Counted from the first letter of the stretch, positions 1 to 6,316 are shown. The stretch: 7,516 nt of DNA from Pseudomonadota bacterium (GCA_023390695.1 JAEWCJ010000281.1:1-7516), one strand, 5' to 3'. Numbers and translations: made by a program. The notes: generated by a model from the sequence alone, not told the origin.

Positions 1-839
1 GGGTCCTTCAGCGCTTCATTGATGTGCTTGTTGAGCAGATCGATGATCGGACGTGGCGTGCCCTTCGGCGCCGACACGCCGAACCAGGCGCTGGCCTCAT
101 AGCCCTTCACCGTGTCGGAAACGGTCGGAATATCCGGCAACGCCTCCGAACGCACCTCCGTCGTCACCGCAAGCGGGCGAAGCTTGCCGGCCCGGATATG
201 CTCGATCGATGCCGGCAGGTTGTCGAACATCACCTGCACCTGCCCGCCGATCAGATCGGTGAGCGCCGGTGCGGAGCCGCGATAAGGCACGTGCGTCATT
301 TTCAGGCCGGTCATCGCCATGAACAATTCACCCGACAGATGGATGGATGTTCCGTTGCCCGAGGATGCCAGGTTCACCTTCGCCGGATCCTTCTTCGCAT
401 ATGCGATGAATTCTGCCACCGTCTTGGCCGGTACGCTGGGATTGACCACCATCACGTTCGGCACGCGGATGAATCCTGCAACCGGCTCGGTGTCGCGGAT
501 GAAATTGAAGTTCAGCTTCTTGTAGAGAGAGGCGTTGATGCCGTTCGCCGGATTTGTGAGCAGGATCGTGTAACCGTCCGGCGGCGACTTGATGACCGCC
601 TCGGTGCCGAGATTGTTGCCGGCGCCGGGCCTGTTCTCGATCACGAATTGCTGGCCGAGTTTCTTGGACAGATAATCACCGAACAGCCGCGCCAGGATGT
701 CGGTTGCGCCGCCGGCCGGATATCCGACGATCCAGCGCACCGGCCGATTGGGATAATCGTTGGCGTGAACAGGTGCAGCAAACACCGATGCGGCAATCGC
801 CGCAGACACAGTGATACCCAAAAGTCTAACGATTTTCAT
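1..839 (-). CDS. Bug/TctC-family periplasmic solute-binding protein (partial, 3' end outside window)
   Basis: By family, this is the extracytoplasmic receptor of a tripartite tricarboxylate-type (TTT) uptake system. It would bind a small carboxylate or similar ligand in the periplasm and pass it to TctAB-type membrane partners, which are not present here. I read 279 codons from the ATG at 837-839 to the window edge; family members are about 320 residues, so roughly 40 are missing. A signal peptide is clear: MKIVR, a hydrophobic stretch, then a likely cleavage after VHA (residue 26). The mature start YPNRPVRWIVGYPAGGATD is the family hallmark, followed by ENRPGAGNN and PPDGYTILL around residues 68-95 and VPYRG near 185. 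The start is supported by a strong ribosome-binding site, GGGAGGT, a few bases upstream. It is divergent from the plus-strand genes and not obviously linked to chemotaxis. The ligand cannot be predicted; Bug proteins are numerous and often lack adjacent permease genes. Confidence 0.93.
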   Translation of the reverse strand, partial: MKIVRLLGITVSAAIAASVFAAPVHANDYPNRPVRWIVGYPAGGATDILARLFGDYLSKKLGQQFVIENRPGAGNNLGTEAVIKSPPDGYTILLTNPANGINASLYKKLNFNFIRDTEPVAGFIRVPNVMVVNPSVPAKTVAEFIAYAKKDPAKVNLASSGNGTSIHLSGELFMAMTGLKMTHVPYRGSAPALTDLIGGQVQVMFDNLPASIEHIRAGKLRPLAVTTEVRSEALPDIPTVSDTVKGYEASAWFGVSAPKGTPRPIIDLLNKHINEALKD

Positions 840-906
840 TGCTAACCTCCCTACCCCGTCTTTGCGGGTTGCCATTACGTTACGCGGCGGGCGGCCCTGC
901 CTACAA

Positions 907-939
907 GCGCCACGTGCAAGCACCGGCGCTCTTTGTTTT
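907..939 (+). terminator. Hairpin plus T-rich tract, terminator-like
   Basis: GCGCC (907-911) pairs with GGCGC (925-929). Inside it GTGC (914-917) pairs with GCAC (920-923), giving a nearly continuous stem with a small bulge and a tight loop. TCTTTGTTTT follows directly at 930-939, so on the plus strand it has the form of an intrinsic terminator. No plus-strand gene lies upstream in this window. It might end antisense transcription coming out of the Bug/TctC gene, or the palindrome might be an operator about 70-90 bases upstream of that gene. Confidence 0.35.
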
Positions 940-1014
940 CGCAGTTCTGGGCCGTGGATCATCACGCCGGGATCATACGGGGCCAACTGCCGCCGCACCC
1001 TCGGTGCCCGCGTG

Positions 1015-1044
1015 TTGCGAATCAGCCGGGGCGTGCCGTAAAAA
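1015..1044 (+). promoter_or_regulatory. Weak sigma-70-like promoter candidate for the receiver gene
   Basis: TTGCGA (1015-1020) and TAAAAA (1039-1044) are separated by 18 bases. Each matches four of six positions of the -35 and -10 consensus. This would give a leader of about 200 bases before the GTG at 1248. Motifs this degenerate occur by chance, so this is only a candidate. Confidence 0.2.
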
Positions 1045-1247
1045 TGCAAGAATCATGACGTCCTGCCGGACCCGACTAAAGATTTGGCAGACAGGTCTCC
1101 GGTCTTGATACGAGTCGTCGACAGAAGCGGTCCCGGTTCCGATCCCACCTTTTCCGGATTTGGCCCACCGGTTCGGCTTCAGAAAAACGAAGTGCGGCAC
1201 CGAATGCTGATACATGCTGAGGAACGCCGCACCCTGAGGGTGGCCAG

Positions 1248-1826
1248 GTGAAGGATTCCAACCTCAACCTGAATGGGCTGACGTTTCTTGTCGCCGACCC
1301 CAGCGCCTATTTCTGCACTGTCATCCACGGCATCCTGCGCAGCTTCGGCGCCAGCAAGGTGCTGGAAACCCGCGACGCGCGCGGCGTGGTACAGAACCTG
1401 ACCGAACACCGGATCGATATCCTGCTGCTGGATGCCAACGTGCCGCCGATGGGCGGCCTGAAACTCACCAAGACCATCCGCAGGAATGAGGCAAGCGAAT
1501 ACCGCACCGTGCCCATCATGATCCTGACCAGCGATACGCGTGCGACAACCGTAAAAAATGCGCGCGATTCCGGGGCCAATCAGGTGGTCGCCAAACCGCT
1601 GTCTCCATCGAGCCTCTATGACCGGTTGGCGTGGATCGCATTCAACCCGCGCAACTTCATCGATTGCGAGACCTATTACGGCCCGGACCGGCGCTTCAAG
1701 ATCGAGGGCTATCCGGGCGGCGTTGGCCGGCGCAAAGGCGATCAGGATGTCGAGATCAGCGAGGATACGGGGCCGGCCCTGTCGCAGGATGAAATCGACA
1801 ACCTGCTGAAATTCACACGCGGATAA
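1248..1826 (+). CDS. CheY-like receiver protein with arginine-rich segment and FliM/CheZ-like C-terminal CheY-binding peptide
   Basis: A 192-residue stand-alone receiver protein without a DNA-binding domain. Residues 10-130 form the REC domain: phospho-acceptor D62 (LLLDANVPPMGG), switch residue T94, and K116 in AKP. The acidic pair is unusual: D17 is kept, but the next position, which in CheY is the metal-binding Asp13, is Pro18. After the REC domain come YYGPDRRFK (143-151) and GRRKGD (160-165), an arginine-rich stretch of a kind I recall from alphaproteobacterial receivers. The protein ends ALSQDEIDNLLKFTRG, closely resembling the FliM N-terminal CheY-P-binding motif (LSQAEIDALL in E. coli) and the CheZ C-terminus (ASQDQVDDLL). 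The GTG at 1248 is the first possible start after an in-frame TGA at 1218, with TGAGGG about 7 bases upstream. A role in chemotaxis or motor control is inferred from the tail and the neighbours. It precedes the next gene by 29 bases. Confidence 0.9.
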   Translation: MKDSNLNLNGLTFLVADPSAYFCTVIHGILRSFGASKVLETRDARGVVQNLTEHRIDILLLDANVPPMGGLKLTKTIRRNEASEYRTVPIMILTSDTRATTVKNARDSGANQVVAKPLSPSSLYDRLAWIAFNPRNFIDCETYYGPDRRFKIEGYPGGVGRRKGDQDVEISEDTGPALSQDEIDNLLKFTRG

Positions 1827-1855
1827 GAAGAAACTGGCAAGAACCGGATCGACCG

Positions 1856-2368
1856 ATGCCCGATAAGAACCCCGACGCAAAAGTGTTTCCAGTGGATTCG
1901 CGCTTCCAGCAACTGGCGCGCCGGCCGGGCGGCATTCCGCGCGCGCAGGCGATCGAGCTCGCGCAGACGAGCGTCGAGGAAATCAAGGAGACCTTCGGCG
2001 GCTGGTTCGACAAGGAGCTGCAGGCGATTGTCAGCGCCCTGCCGAAAAACGAAGCGGGATTTTCCGATCCCGGCGTGTGGCTGGACATCGTGAATATGCA
2101 TAGCCGGCAATTGCGCGACGTCGGCACGACGATGGGCTATGAACTCGTCACCTTTATCGCCGGCAATTTCTGCGAGGTGCTGGACGCCATCAAGGCCGGT
2201 GCCGAGCCGAACGCCGATCTGATCCGGCTGCATGTCGAGGCGCTGCGAATGTCAAAACAGCCCCAGTATCAAAGCTCGACGCCGGCCGATTTCCCGGAAC
2301 TGAGCTCGGGCCTGCACAAGCTGCTTTCGTTGACAAAGGCCGCTTCGGATTCGGAAGGCGAAAGCTAG
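1856..2368 (+). CDS. Conserved-looking hypothetical protein, possible degenerate Hpt-like fold
   Basis: A 170-residue soluble, mostly helical protein with no signal peptide or membrane segment; I do not recognise a named family. The N-terminal part (10-30) is basic and Pro/Gly-containing (VFPVDSRFQQLARRPGG), followed by helices at about 30-62 and 72-135. Residues 84-101, RQLRDVGTTMGYELVTFI, and the later LHVEALRM (125-132) resemble, from memory, small alphaproteobacterial proteins carrying an Hpt-like HDIKGQGxxFGY segment followed by HVxALR. In that alignment the would-be phosphorylated histidine is Arg84, although a histidine lies two residues earlier (H82). The tail from 135 is Ser-rich and probably flexible. 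It follows the receiver gene by 29 bases on the same strand, so it is likely co-transcribed and may act with it. The ribosome-binding site before the ATG at 1856 is weak. Function unknown. Confidence 0.8.
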   Translation: MPDKNPDAKVFPVDSRFQQLARRPGGIPRAQAIELAQTSVEEIKETFGGWFDKELQAIVSALPKNEAGFSDPGVWLDIVNMHSRQLRDVGTTMGYELVTFIAGNFCEVLDAIKAGAEPNADLIRLHVEALRMSKQPQYQSSTPADFPELSSGLHKLLSLTKAASDSEGES

Positions 2369-2390
2369 TCCGGACCGGGAAAGCGCGAGC

Positions 2391-2828
2391 CTAGAAGACC
2401 TGCTCGTCCGTATCCGCCTCGACTGACGGTTTCGCGTGCAAACGGCGCAGCAGGCGCAGTTTCATATCCTCAAGAAGAATTCCGCCGATCACGTCTTCGC
2501 CGGTGATAACGTCTTGCGAAGGGACCGTCGCGGGGCTGGTCGCGGCAACGTAGCGCAGCAAGGCATCGCCGAGTGCCGAAAATTCCTGCTGCAAACGATC
2601 GAAATCCTGCAGCGCCACGATCAGATCGAGGCTTGCCTGCTCGCGTTGCTGGATGACGAGATCGCTGACACGGCCGGCCGTGTCTTCAAACCGTGACACG
2701 GTCTCGCGCAACATCCCTGCCAATGCCAGCAGAAACCCATCCAGATCGACCCGGGAAGGCTCGATGTCTTCCGCGTTCTCGACGCCCTCATAGAGCTGAT
2801 CGAGAGGATGGGCGCCGAAACTCGTCAC
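2391..2828 (-). CDS. Small helical protein after cheY; candidate divergent CheZ-like CheY phosphatase
   Basis: A 145-residue acidic, strongly helical protein without signal or membrane segments. Residues 28-96 read as a long alpha-helical hairpin or coiled coil. At its centre lies LQDFDRLQQ (73-81). E. coli CheZ carries its catalytic Asp143 and Gln147 in QDFQDLTGQ, on a long helix; the matching D-x-x-x-Q here would be D77 and Q81. A Pro/Thr-containing break (97-104) follows, then another helix (111-131) and an acidic tail ending DEQVF. The GTG start overlaps the TGA stop of cheY by four bases (GTGA), so translation is probably coupled to cheY, a fitting place for a CheY-acting protein. It is shorter than CheZ (about 214 residues) and lacks a clear SQDQVDDLL-type tail. 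Alternatively it is a chemotaxis accessory protein with no phosphatase activity. Confidence 0.85.
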   Translation of the reverse strand: MTSFGAHPLDQLYEGVENAEDIEPSRVDLDGFLLALAGMLRETVSRFEDTAGRVSDLVIQQREQASLDLIVALQDFDRLQQEFSALGDALLRYVAATSPATVPSQDVITGEDVIGGILLEDMKLRLLRRLHAKPSVEADTDEQVF

Positions 2829-3214
2829 GAGAGCTTTCCGATGACCTGTTCGATCTTCTCACGCAGGATGGTCGCGTTGAAGGGTTTGATGAGATAGTTG
2901 TTGACGCCGGCCTGGGCGGCTTTGACCACCAGTTCCTTGTCGCCGCGCCCGGTGAGAAGGATGAACGGCAGCTTGCGGACCGCCTGGTGTCCGCGCACCG
3001 CGCGCAGGAATTCCAATCCGTCCATCTCCGGCATGTTGTAATCGGAGATGATCAGATCGAGCGGCTGTACCGTGGCCTTCTGAAACCCCTCCTTGCCGTT
3101 TTCCGACTCATGAATATGGCGGATGCCGAGTTCCTGCAGCGTCAGGCGGGTCATCTGCCGGACACTGAACTGGTCATCCACCACCAGGACTTTTAAGGCT
3201 GCGGCCAAAGGCAT
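2825..3214 (-). CDS. cheY: Chemotaxis response regulator CheY (single receiver domain)
   Basis: A 129-residue single-domain receiver with every catalytic residue: acidic pair D13-D14 (VLVVDDQ), phospho-acceptor D58 (IISDYNMPEMDG), T88 (LLTGRG) and K110 (IKPF). Y107 sits at the position of E. coli CheY Tyr106, the switch residue that helps contact FliM. By family, CheA phosphorylates it and CheY-P then binds the flagellar motor switch or acts as a phosphate sink. The tyrosine and the position next to cheA favour a motor-acting role, but that is inference. The ATG at 3214 has GGGAG about nine bases upstream. It lies 67 bases after cheA and overlaps the next gene by four bases. A stem-loop spans the cheA stop codon just before it. 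Confidence 0.95.
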   Translation of the reverse strand: MPLAAALKVLVVDDQFSVRQMTRLTLQELGIRHIHESENGKEGFQKATVQPLDLIISDYNMPEMDGLEFLRAVRGHQAVRKLPFILLTGRGDKELVVKAAQAGVNNYLIKPFNATILREKIEQVIGKLS

Positions 3215-3248
3215 GTAGGTTACTCCCGGTAGCGTCGGCGCACGAGGC

Positions 3249-3290
3249 GCGGCGAATGAATGGATTGAAGCGTCATGACATTCATGCCGC
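3249..3290 (-). repeat. Bulged 12-bp stem-loop between cheA and cheY, spanning the cheA stop codon
   Basis: GCGGC (3249-3253), a two-base bulge GA, and ATGAATG (3256-3262) are exactly complementary to CATTCAT (3279-3285) followed by GCCGC (3286-3290). The loop is 16 bases (3263-3278) and the loop-closing end contains TCATGA. On the mRNA the 5' arm covers the last codons and the TGA of cheA. No U-tract follows, so it does not look like an intrinsic terminator. A role in mRNA processing or stability, or in setting cheY expression relative to cheA, is possible. Confidence 0.55.
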
Positions 3291-5438
3291 GGTTTTCTGA
3301 GGGATACGCGAAGCGGCTGCCCCGGCCAGCGTCGTGCTCATGGTTTCACAGGCGAGATCGTAGATCTTCTCGGAATCGAGAATGAATGCGACCCGTCCGT
3401 TGCCGAGAATGGTGGCGGCGGCAATGCCCGGCACCGTTCCGTAATTTTCCTCGATGCTCTTGATCACCACCTGCTGGTGGCCGAGCAGATCGTCCACCGC
3501 GAGGCCGAGCTTGATACCCTCGCCGGCCTCGATGATGATGACCACGCCCTCGCCGGAATTGAGCGTCGCCGGCACGCCGAGCGCGTCGCCCAGATGCACC
3601 ATCGGTACGATCTCGCCGCGCAGGTGCAGGGTGCCGTGCGTGCCGAGCAGATTGTGCACCTCCGACTGGCCGGGACGCAGGCACTCCACGATTGCCGCCA
3701 TCGGCAGCACATAGGTCTCCTGCCCGACCCGCACCACCATGCCGTCCATGACCGCGAGCGTCAGCGGCAGCGTGAGCTGAATGGTCATGCCGCGGCCGCG
3801 ATCGGATTTCAGGTTGATGCGGCCGCCAAGATCCTGGATGTTCCGCCGCACCACGTCCATGCCGACGCCGCGGCCGGAAATATCGGACACGGTTTCGGCG
3901 GTGGAGAAGCCGGGCATGAAGATCAGGTTGTTGATCTCGTCCTCCGGCAGCACCGCATCGGCCGAGACCAACCCGCGCTCGCGCGCCTTTTTCAGCACGC
4001 GTTCGGAATTGATGCCGGCGCCGTCGTCCTTGATCTCGATCACGATACGGCCGCCGCGATGCTCGGCGCTCAGGATGATCGTGCCCTCTTCCGGCTTGCC
4101 GGCAGCCGCACGATCGGCCGGAGTTTCGATGCCGTGGTCGCAGGAATTGCGGATGATGTGGGTGAGCGGATCGCTGAGACGCTCGATGATGGTCTTATCC
4201 ACCTCGGTCGTTTCACCGTACATGTCGAGCGCGATCTTCTTGCCGGTCTTCGCCGACAATTCGCGCACCAGACGCGGCATGCGCTGGAACACCGACTTCA
4301 CCGGCTGCGCGCGCATGGACATCACGCTGTCCTTGAGCTCGCGGGTGTGGTGCGTGACCTCTTCCAGGATCTGCGACATGCGCGCGGACATTGCCTCGGG
4401 CAGTTCCTGCACCACCTGTCCCAGCATGGCCTGCGCAATGACGAGCTCGCCGACCATGTTGACCACGCGATCCACCTTGTCGAGATCGACGCGGATGGTG
4501 GTCGCCGCCGCCTGCGCAACCGGCGCCTTGCTGTCGGCAGCGGCGGGCTTGTCGGCGGCGATGGCCGGCGCGGGCGTTTCGACCGGCAGGTCCGGCTTCG
4601 TTTCCTGCATCGCCGCAACAGGCGCTTCCGGCAGCTCGGTGTCCGGAACGATCTGCGGCGCCGGCTCGTCGAGCGTCGGCAAGGCTGCGGCGGTTTCGAC
4701 AATTTCGAGTTCGCAATCGCCGGCCACGAATTCGAAGATTTCCTCGATTTCGGCGCGGCTCGCCTGCGTGCGCAACGTGCCGGTCCAGCCGATATAAGGG
4801 AAATCCGGCTCGATCTCGGTCAGCGGCGGCAGATTGCCGACTTCGGCCACCAGCGTGAGTTCGCCGCGGGAGCGCAATTCGCGCAGGATGAATAGCGGCT
4901 CGTTGGCCTTCTTCAGCATGTCCTGTTTGGGCCGGAAGGTGATGGCAAAGGTATTGCCGGCATCCACACCCTCGTCCTCGTCAGAATCAAAACGCACCGG
5001 CACGAAATCGATGCCGTCGAAATCGGCCATGTCGCCGCCGTCGTCGGAACCGTCCTTGCCGATCAGGCGCTCCAAGGCGAGGCGGCAATCGTCCCCGAAA
5101 CCGGGCGCCGGAACCTGCCCAGTGCGTGCCATGGTCACGAGGTCGGAAAGGATGTCGTTGGCGTTGAAGAGGACATCGATGACTTCCGGACTGGCGTCAA
5201 GATCGCCGCGGCGCACTGCATCCAGCACGGTCTCCAGAACATGAGCAAATTCGATCAAATTATCGAAGCCGAAGACGCCGGCGCCGCCCTTGATCGAATG
5301 TACCGCGCGAAACAGCGCGTGGACCGTGTCTTCCGATCCCCGCTCCTCGCGCATGTCGGTGAGGCCCAGCTCCAGCTCCTGCAGCAACTCGCTGCATTCG
5401 TCAAAGAAGGTGTTCTTCAATTCTGCCAGGCTGGACAT
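3282..5438 (-). CDS. cheA: Chemotaxis histidine kinase CheA
   Basis: A 718-residue cytoplasmic kinase that, in receptor arrays with CheW, autophosphorylates and passes phosphate to CheY and CheB. Domains in order: P1 Hpt (about 1-130) with phospho-acceptor H47 in AVHSIKGGAG; a P2-like ferredoxin-type region (about 160-248, FRPKQDML ... EPLFILREL) likely to dock response regulators; a Pro/Ala-rich linker (about 250-312); P3 dimerisation helices (about 315-375, VDRVVNMVGELVIAQ); P4 ATPase with N-box H427-N431 (HIIRNSCDHGIE), D471-G475 (DDGAG) and G522-G526 (GRGVGMD); and P5 CheW-like (from about 560 to the end). All motifs are intact and the length is normal for a five-domain CheA. The ATG at 5438 has AAGGA about nine bases upstream. 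It sits between the STAS-receiver gene (59-base gap) and cheY. No REC domain is fused at its C-terminus. Confidence 0.98.
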   Translation of the reverse strand: MSSLAELKNTFFDECSELLQELELGLTDMREERGSEDTVHALFRAVHSIKGGAGVFGFDNLIEFAHVLETVLDAVRRGDLDASPEVIDVLFNANDILSDLVTMARTGQVPAPGFGDDCRLALERLIGKDGSDDGGDMADFDGIDFVPVRFDSDEDEGVDAGNTFAITFRPKQDMLKKANEPLFILRELRSRGELTLVAEVGNLPPLTEIEPDFPYIGWTGTLRTQASRAEIEEIFEFVAGDCELEIVETAAALPTLDEPAPQIVPDTELPEAPVAAMQETKPDLPVETPAPAIAADKPAAADSKAPVAQAAATTIRVDLDKVDRVVNMVGELVIAQAMLGQVVQELPEAMSARMSQILEEVTHHTRELKDSVMSMRAQPVKSVFQRMPRLVRELSAKTGKKIALDMYGETTEVDKTIIERLSDPLTHIIRNSCDHGIETPADRAAAGKPEEGTIILSAEHRGGRIVIEIKDDGAGINSERVLKKARERGLVSADAVLPEDEINNLIFMPGFSTAETVSDISGRGVGMDVVRRNIQDLGGRINLKSDRGRGMTIQLTLPLTLAVMDGMVVRVGQETYVLPMAAIVECLRPGQSEVHNLLGTHGTLHLRGEIVPMVHLGDALGVPATLNSGEGVVIIIEAGEGIKLGLAVDDLLGHQQVVIKSIEENYGTVPGIAAATILGNGRVAFILDSEKIYDLACETMSTTLAGAAASRIPQKTAA

Positions 5439-5497
5439 CGTTCAAATTCCTTGGACGCCGCAATCAATGCTCAGTATCGGGGATTCATCCTGCTCGA

Positions 5498-6316
5498 TCA
5501 GGGAGAAACCTTGCGAATGGTCTGCACCAGCCGCTCGGGATCGAAAGGCTTGACCATCCAGCCGGTCGCGCCCGCGTCCCGCGCAATGCCGCGCTTTTCG
5601 GTGTCGCTCTCGGTGGTGAGGACGAGGATCGGCAGCGTCTTGTGCGCCGGATTCTTGCGCAACTGACGAATGACCTCGTAGCCGTCCATTTTCGGCATGT
5701 TGATGTCGGTGATGACCACGTCGACGCGCTCGTCCTTCAGCACGTTCACGCCGTCCTCGCCGTCCACCGCCTGGATGACGTCGTAACCGGCATCGCTGAG
5801 GGTCAGCATCAGCATGTCGCGCATGGTCTTGGAGTCGTCGATGGTCAGGATTCGCTTGGCCATGGCTGATCCATTGGGTTGCTCGCTGTCCGCGATGTCG
5901 ATTGTCTGGCTCATGGCAGCATCCGCGGTCTCGTCCGCCGCGGTGTCGGCTGCCTCGCCGGCTTCAGTTGAGGCACTTTCCAGTGCTTGCACAATCGCGG
6001 CGCTCACAGGGTCGCTGGGCGCAGCCGCCTGCGCGTCCGAGCGCTCCGCATATTCTTCCCAGTTCAGTCCAAGGTCGGAGAACGCGCTGTCGAACGCCTC
6101 CGTGGCATTGCAGATCCGGATCTGGTGCGACTTGGCCGCGGCGAGGATGAGCTGGATGCAGGGCGTGGTCAGGGTTTCGACTGCAGCCGCATCGAGCTGC
6201 AAGGCCGAGTTTGCCTGCAGTTTCTCGATCAGGCTCGCTTGAAAACCCTCGGCGGCCGCAAAATCGAGCACCGGTGGCAATGTGAACGAGGACATAGTCT
6301 GGGTTTGCATCGACAT
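5498..6316 (-). CDS. STAS domain-CheY receiver fusion protein
   Basis: A 272-residue two-domain protein, numbered from the ATG at 6316. Residues about 8-89 form a STAS-like domain: VLDFAAAEGF, then LQLDAAAVETLTTPCIQLI. The usual phosphorylatable Ser position is in the TTPC segment (T50-T51). A low-complexity Ala/Glu/Asp/Ser linker runs from about 93 to 151. From M152 (MAKRILTIDDSKTMRDML) a complete CheY receiver follows, with D160-D161, D204, T234 and K256, and Trp in place of CheY Tyr106 (GWMVKPF). From memory, related che clusters carry STAS and cheY as separate adjacent genes; here one frame joins them. An ATG at 6322 is only one base after the AGGTGA ribosome-binding site, while the ATG at 6316 is seven bases away, so 6316 is preferred. 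It starts within a few bases of the cheB stop. Phosphorylation by CheA is likely; the STAS partner is unknown. Confidence 0.9.
   Translation of the reverse strand: MSMQTQTMSSFTLPPVLDFAAAEGFQASLIEKLQANSALQLDAAAVETLTTPCIQLILAAAKSHQIRICNATEAFDSAFSDLGLNWEEYAERSDAQAAAPSDPVSAAIVQALESASTEAGEAADTAADETADAAMSQTIDIADSEQPNGSAMAKRILTIDDSKTMRDMLMLTLSDAGYDVIQAVDGEDGVNVLKDERVDVVITDINMPKMDGYEVIRQLRKNPAHKTLPILVLTTESDTEKRGIARDAGATGWMVKPFDPERLVQTIRKVSP

Larger units (their letters stand above)
840..1247. other. Divergent intergenic region (408 bp)
   Basis: No convincing gene lies between the Bug/TctC gene (minus) and the receiver gene (plus). Short open frames exist on both strands, but they overlap one another, lack good ribosome-binding sites and show no recognisable protein features. 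The region must hold the promoters of both flanking genes. It contains a hairpin followed by a T-rich tract (907-939), a small perfect 5-bp stem with a 3-base loop (GCACC/GGTGC, 995-1007), a direct repeat GGATCAT/GGGATCAT (956-976), and a weak sigma-70-like promoter candidate near 1015-1044. None of these is strong enough alone to assign a regulator. Confidence 0.6.

Noticed and set aside
24..845. A 273-codon open frame on the plus strand over the transporter gene
   Set aside because: The minus strand encodes a clear Bug/TctC protein with signal peptide and strong ribosome-binding site; the plus frame has neither.
1162..1182. Possible sigma-54 promoter (TGGCCC-N5-TTCG)
   Set aside because: The -12 element has CG where the essential GC is required, so the match fails at an invariant position.
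973..1267. Small open frames in the intergenic region on the minus strand
   Set aside because: No ribosome-binding sites, no recognisable protein features, and they run into the start of the receiver gene.
2099..2140. Functional Hpt phosphorylation site in the small plus-strand protein
   Set aside because: The segment around H82 lacks the H-x-x-K-G core of active Hpt domains, and the aligned position is Arg84; only a degenerate relationship is kept as a hypothesis.
2369..2390. Bidirectional terminator between the convergent genes
   Set aside because: The 22-base gap holds no stem of useful length and no T-tract.
3477..4895. A 472-codon open frame on the plus strand, antisense to cheA
   Set aside because: It is rich in His, Arg, Asp and Gln as expected from the complement of GC-rich coding DNA, shows no domain, and cheA on the other strand is complete with all kinase motifs.
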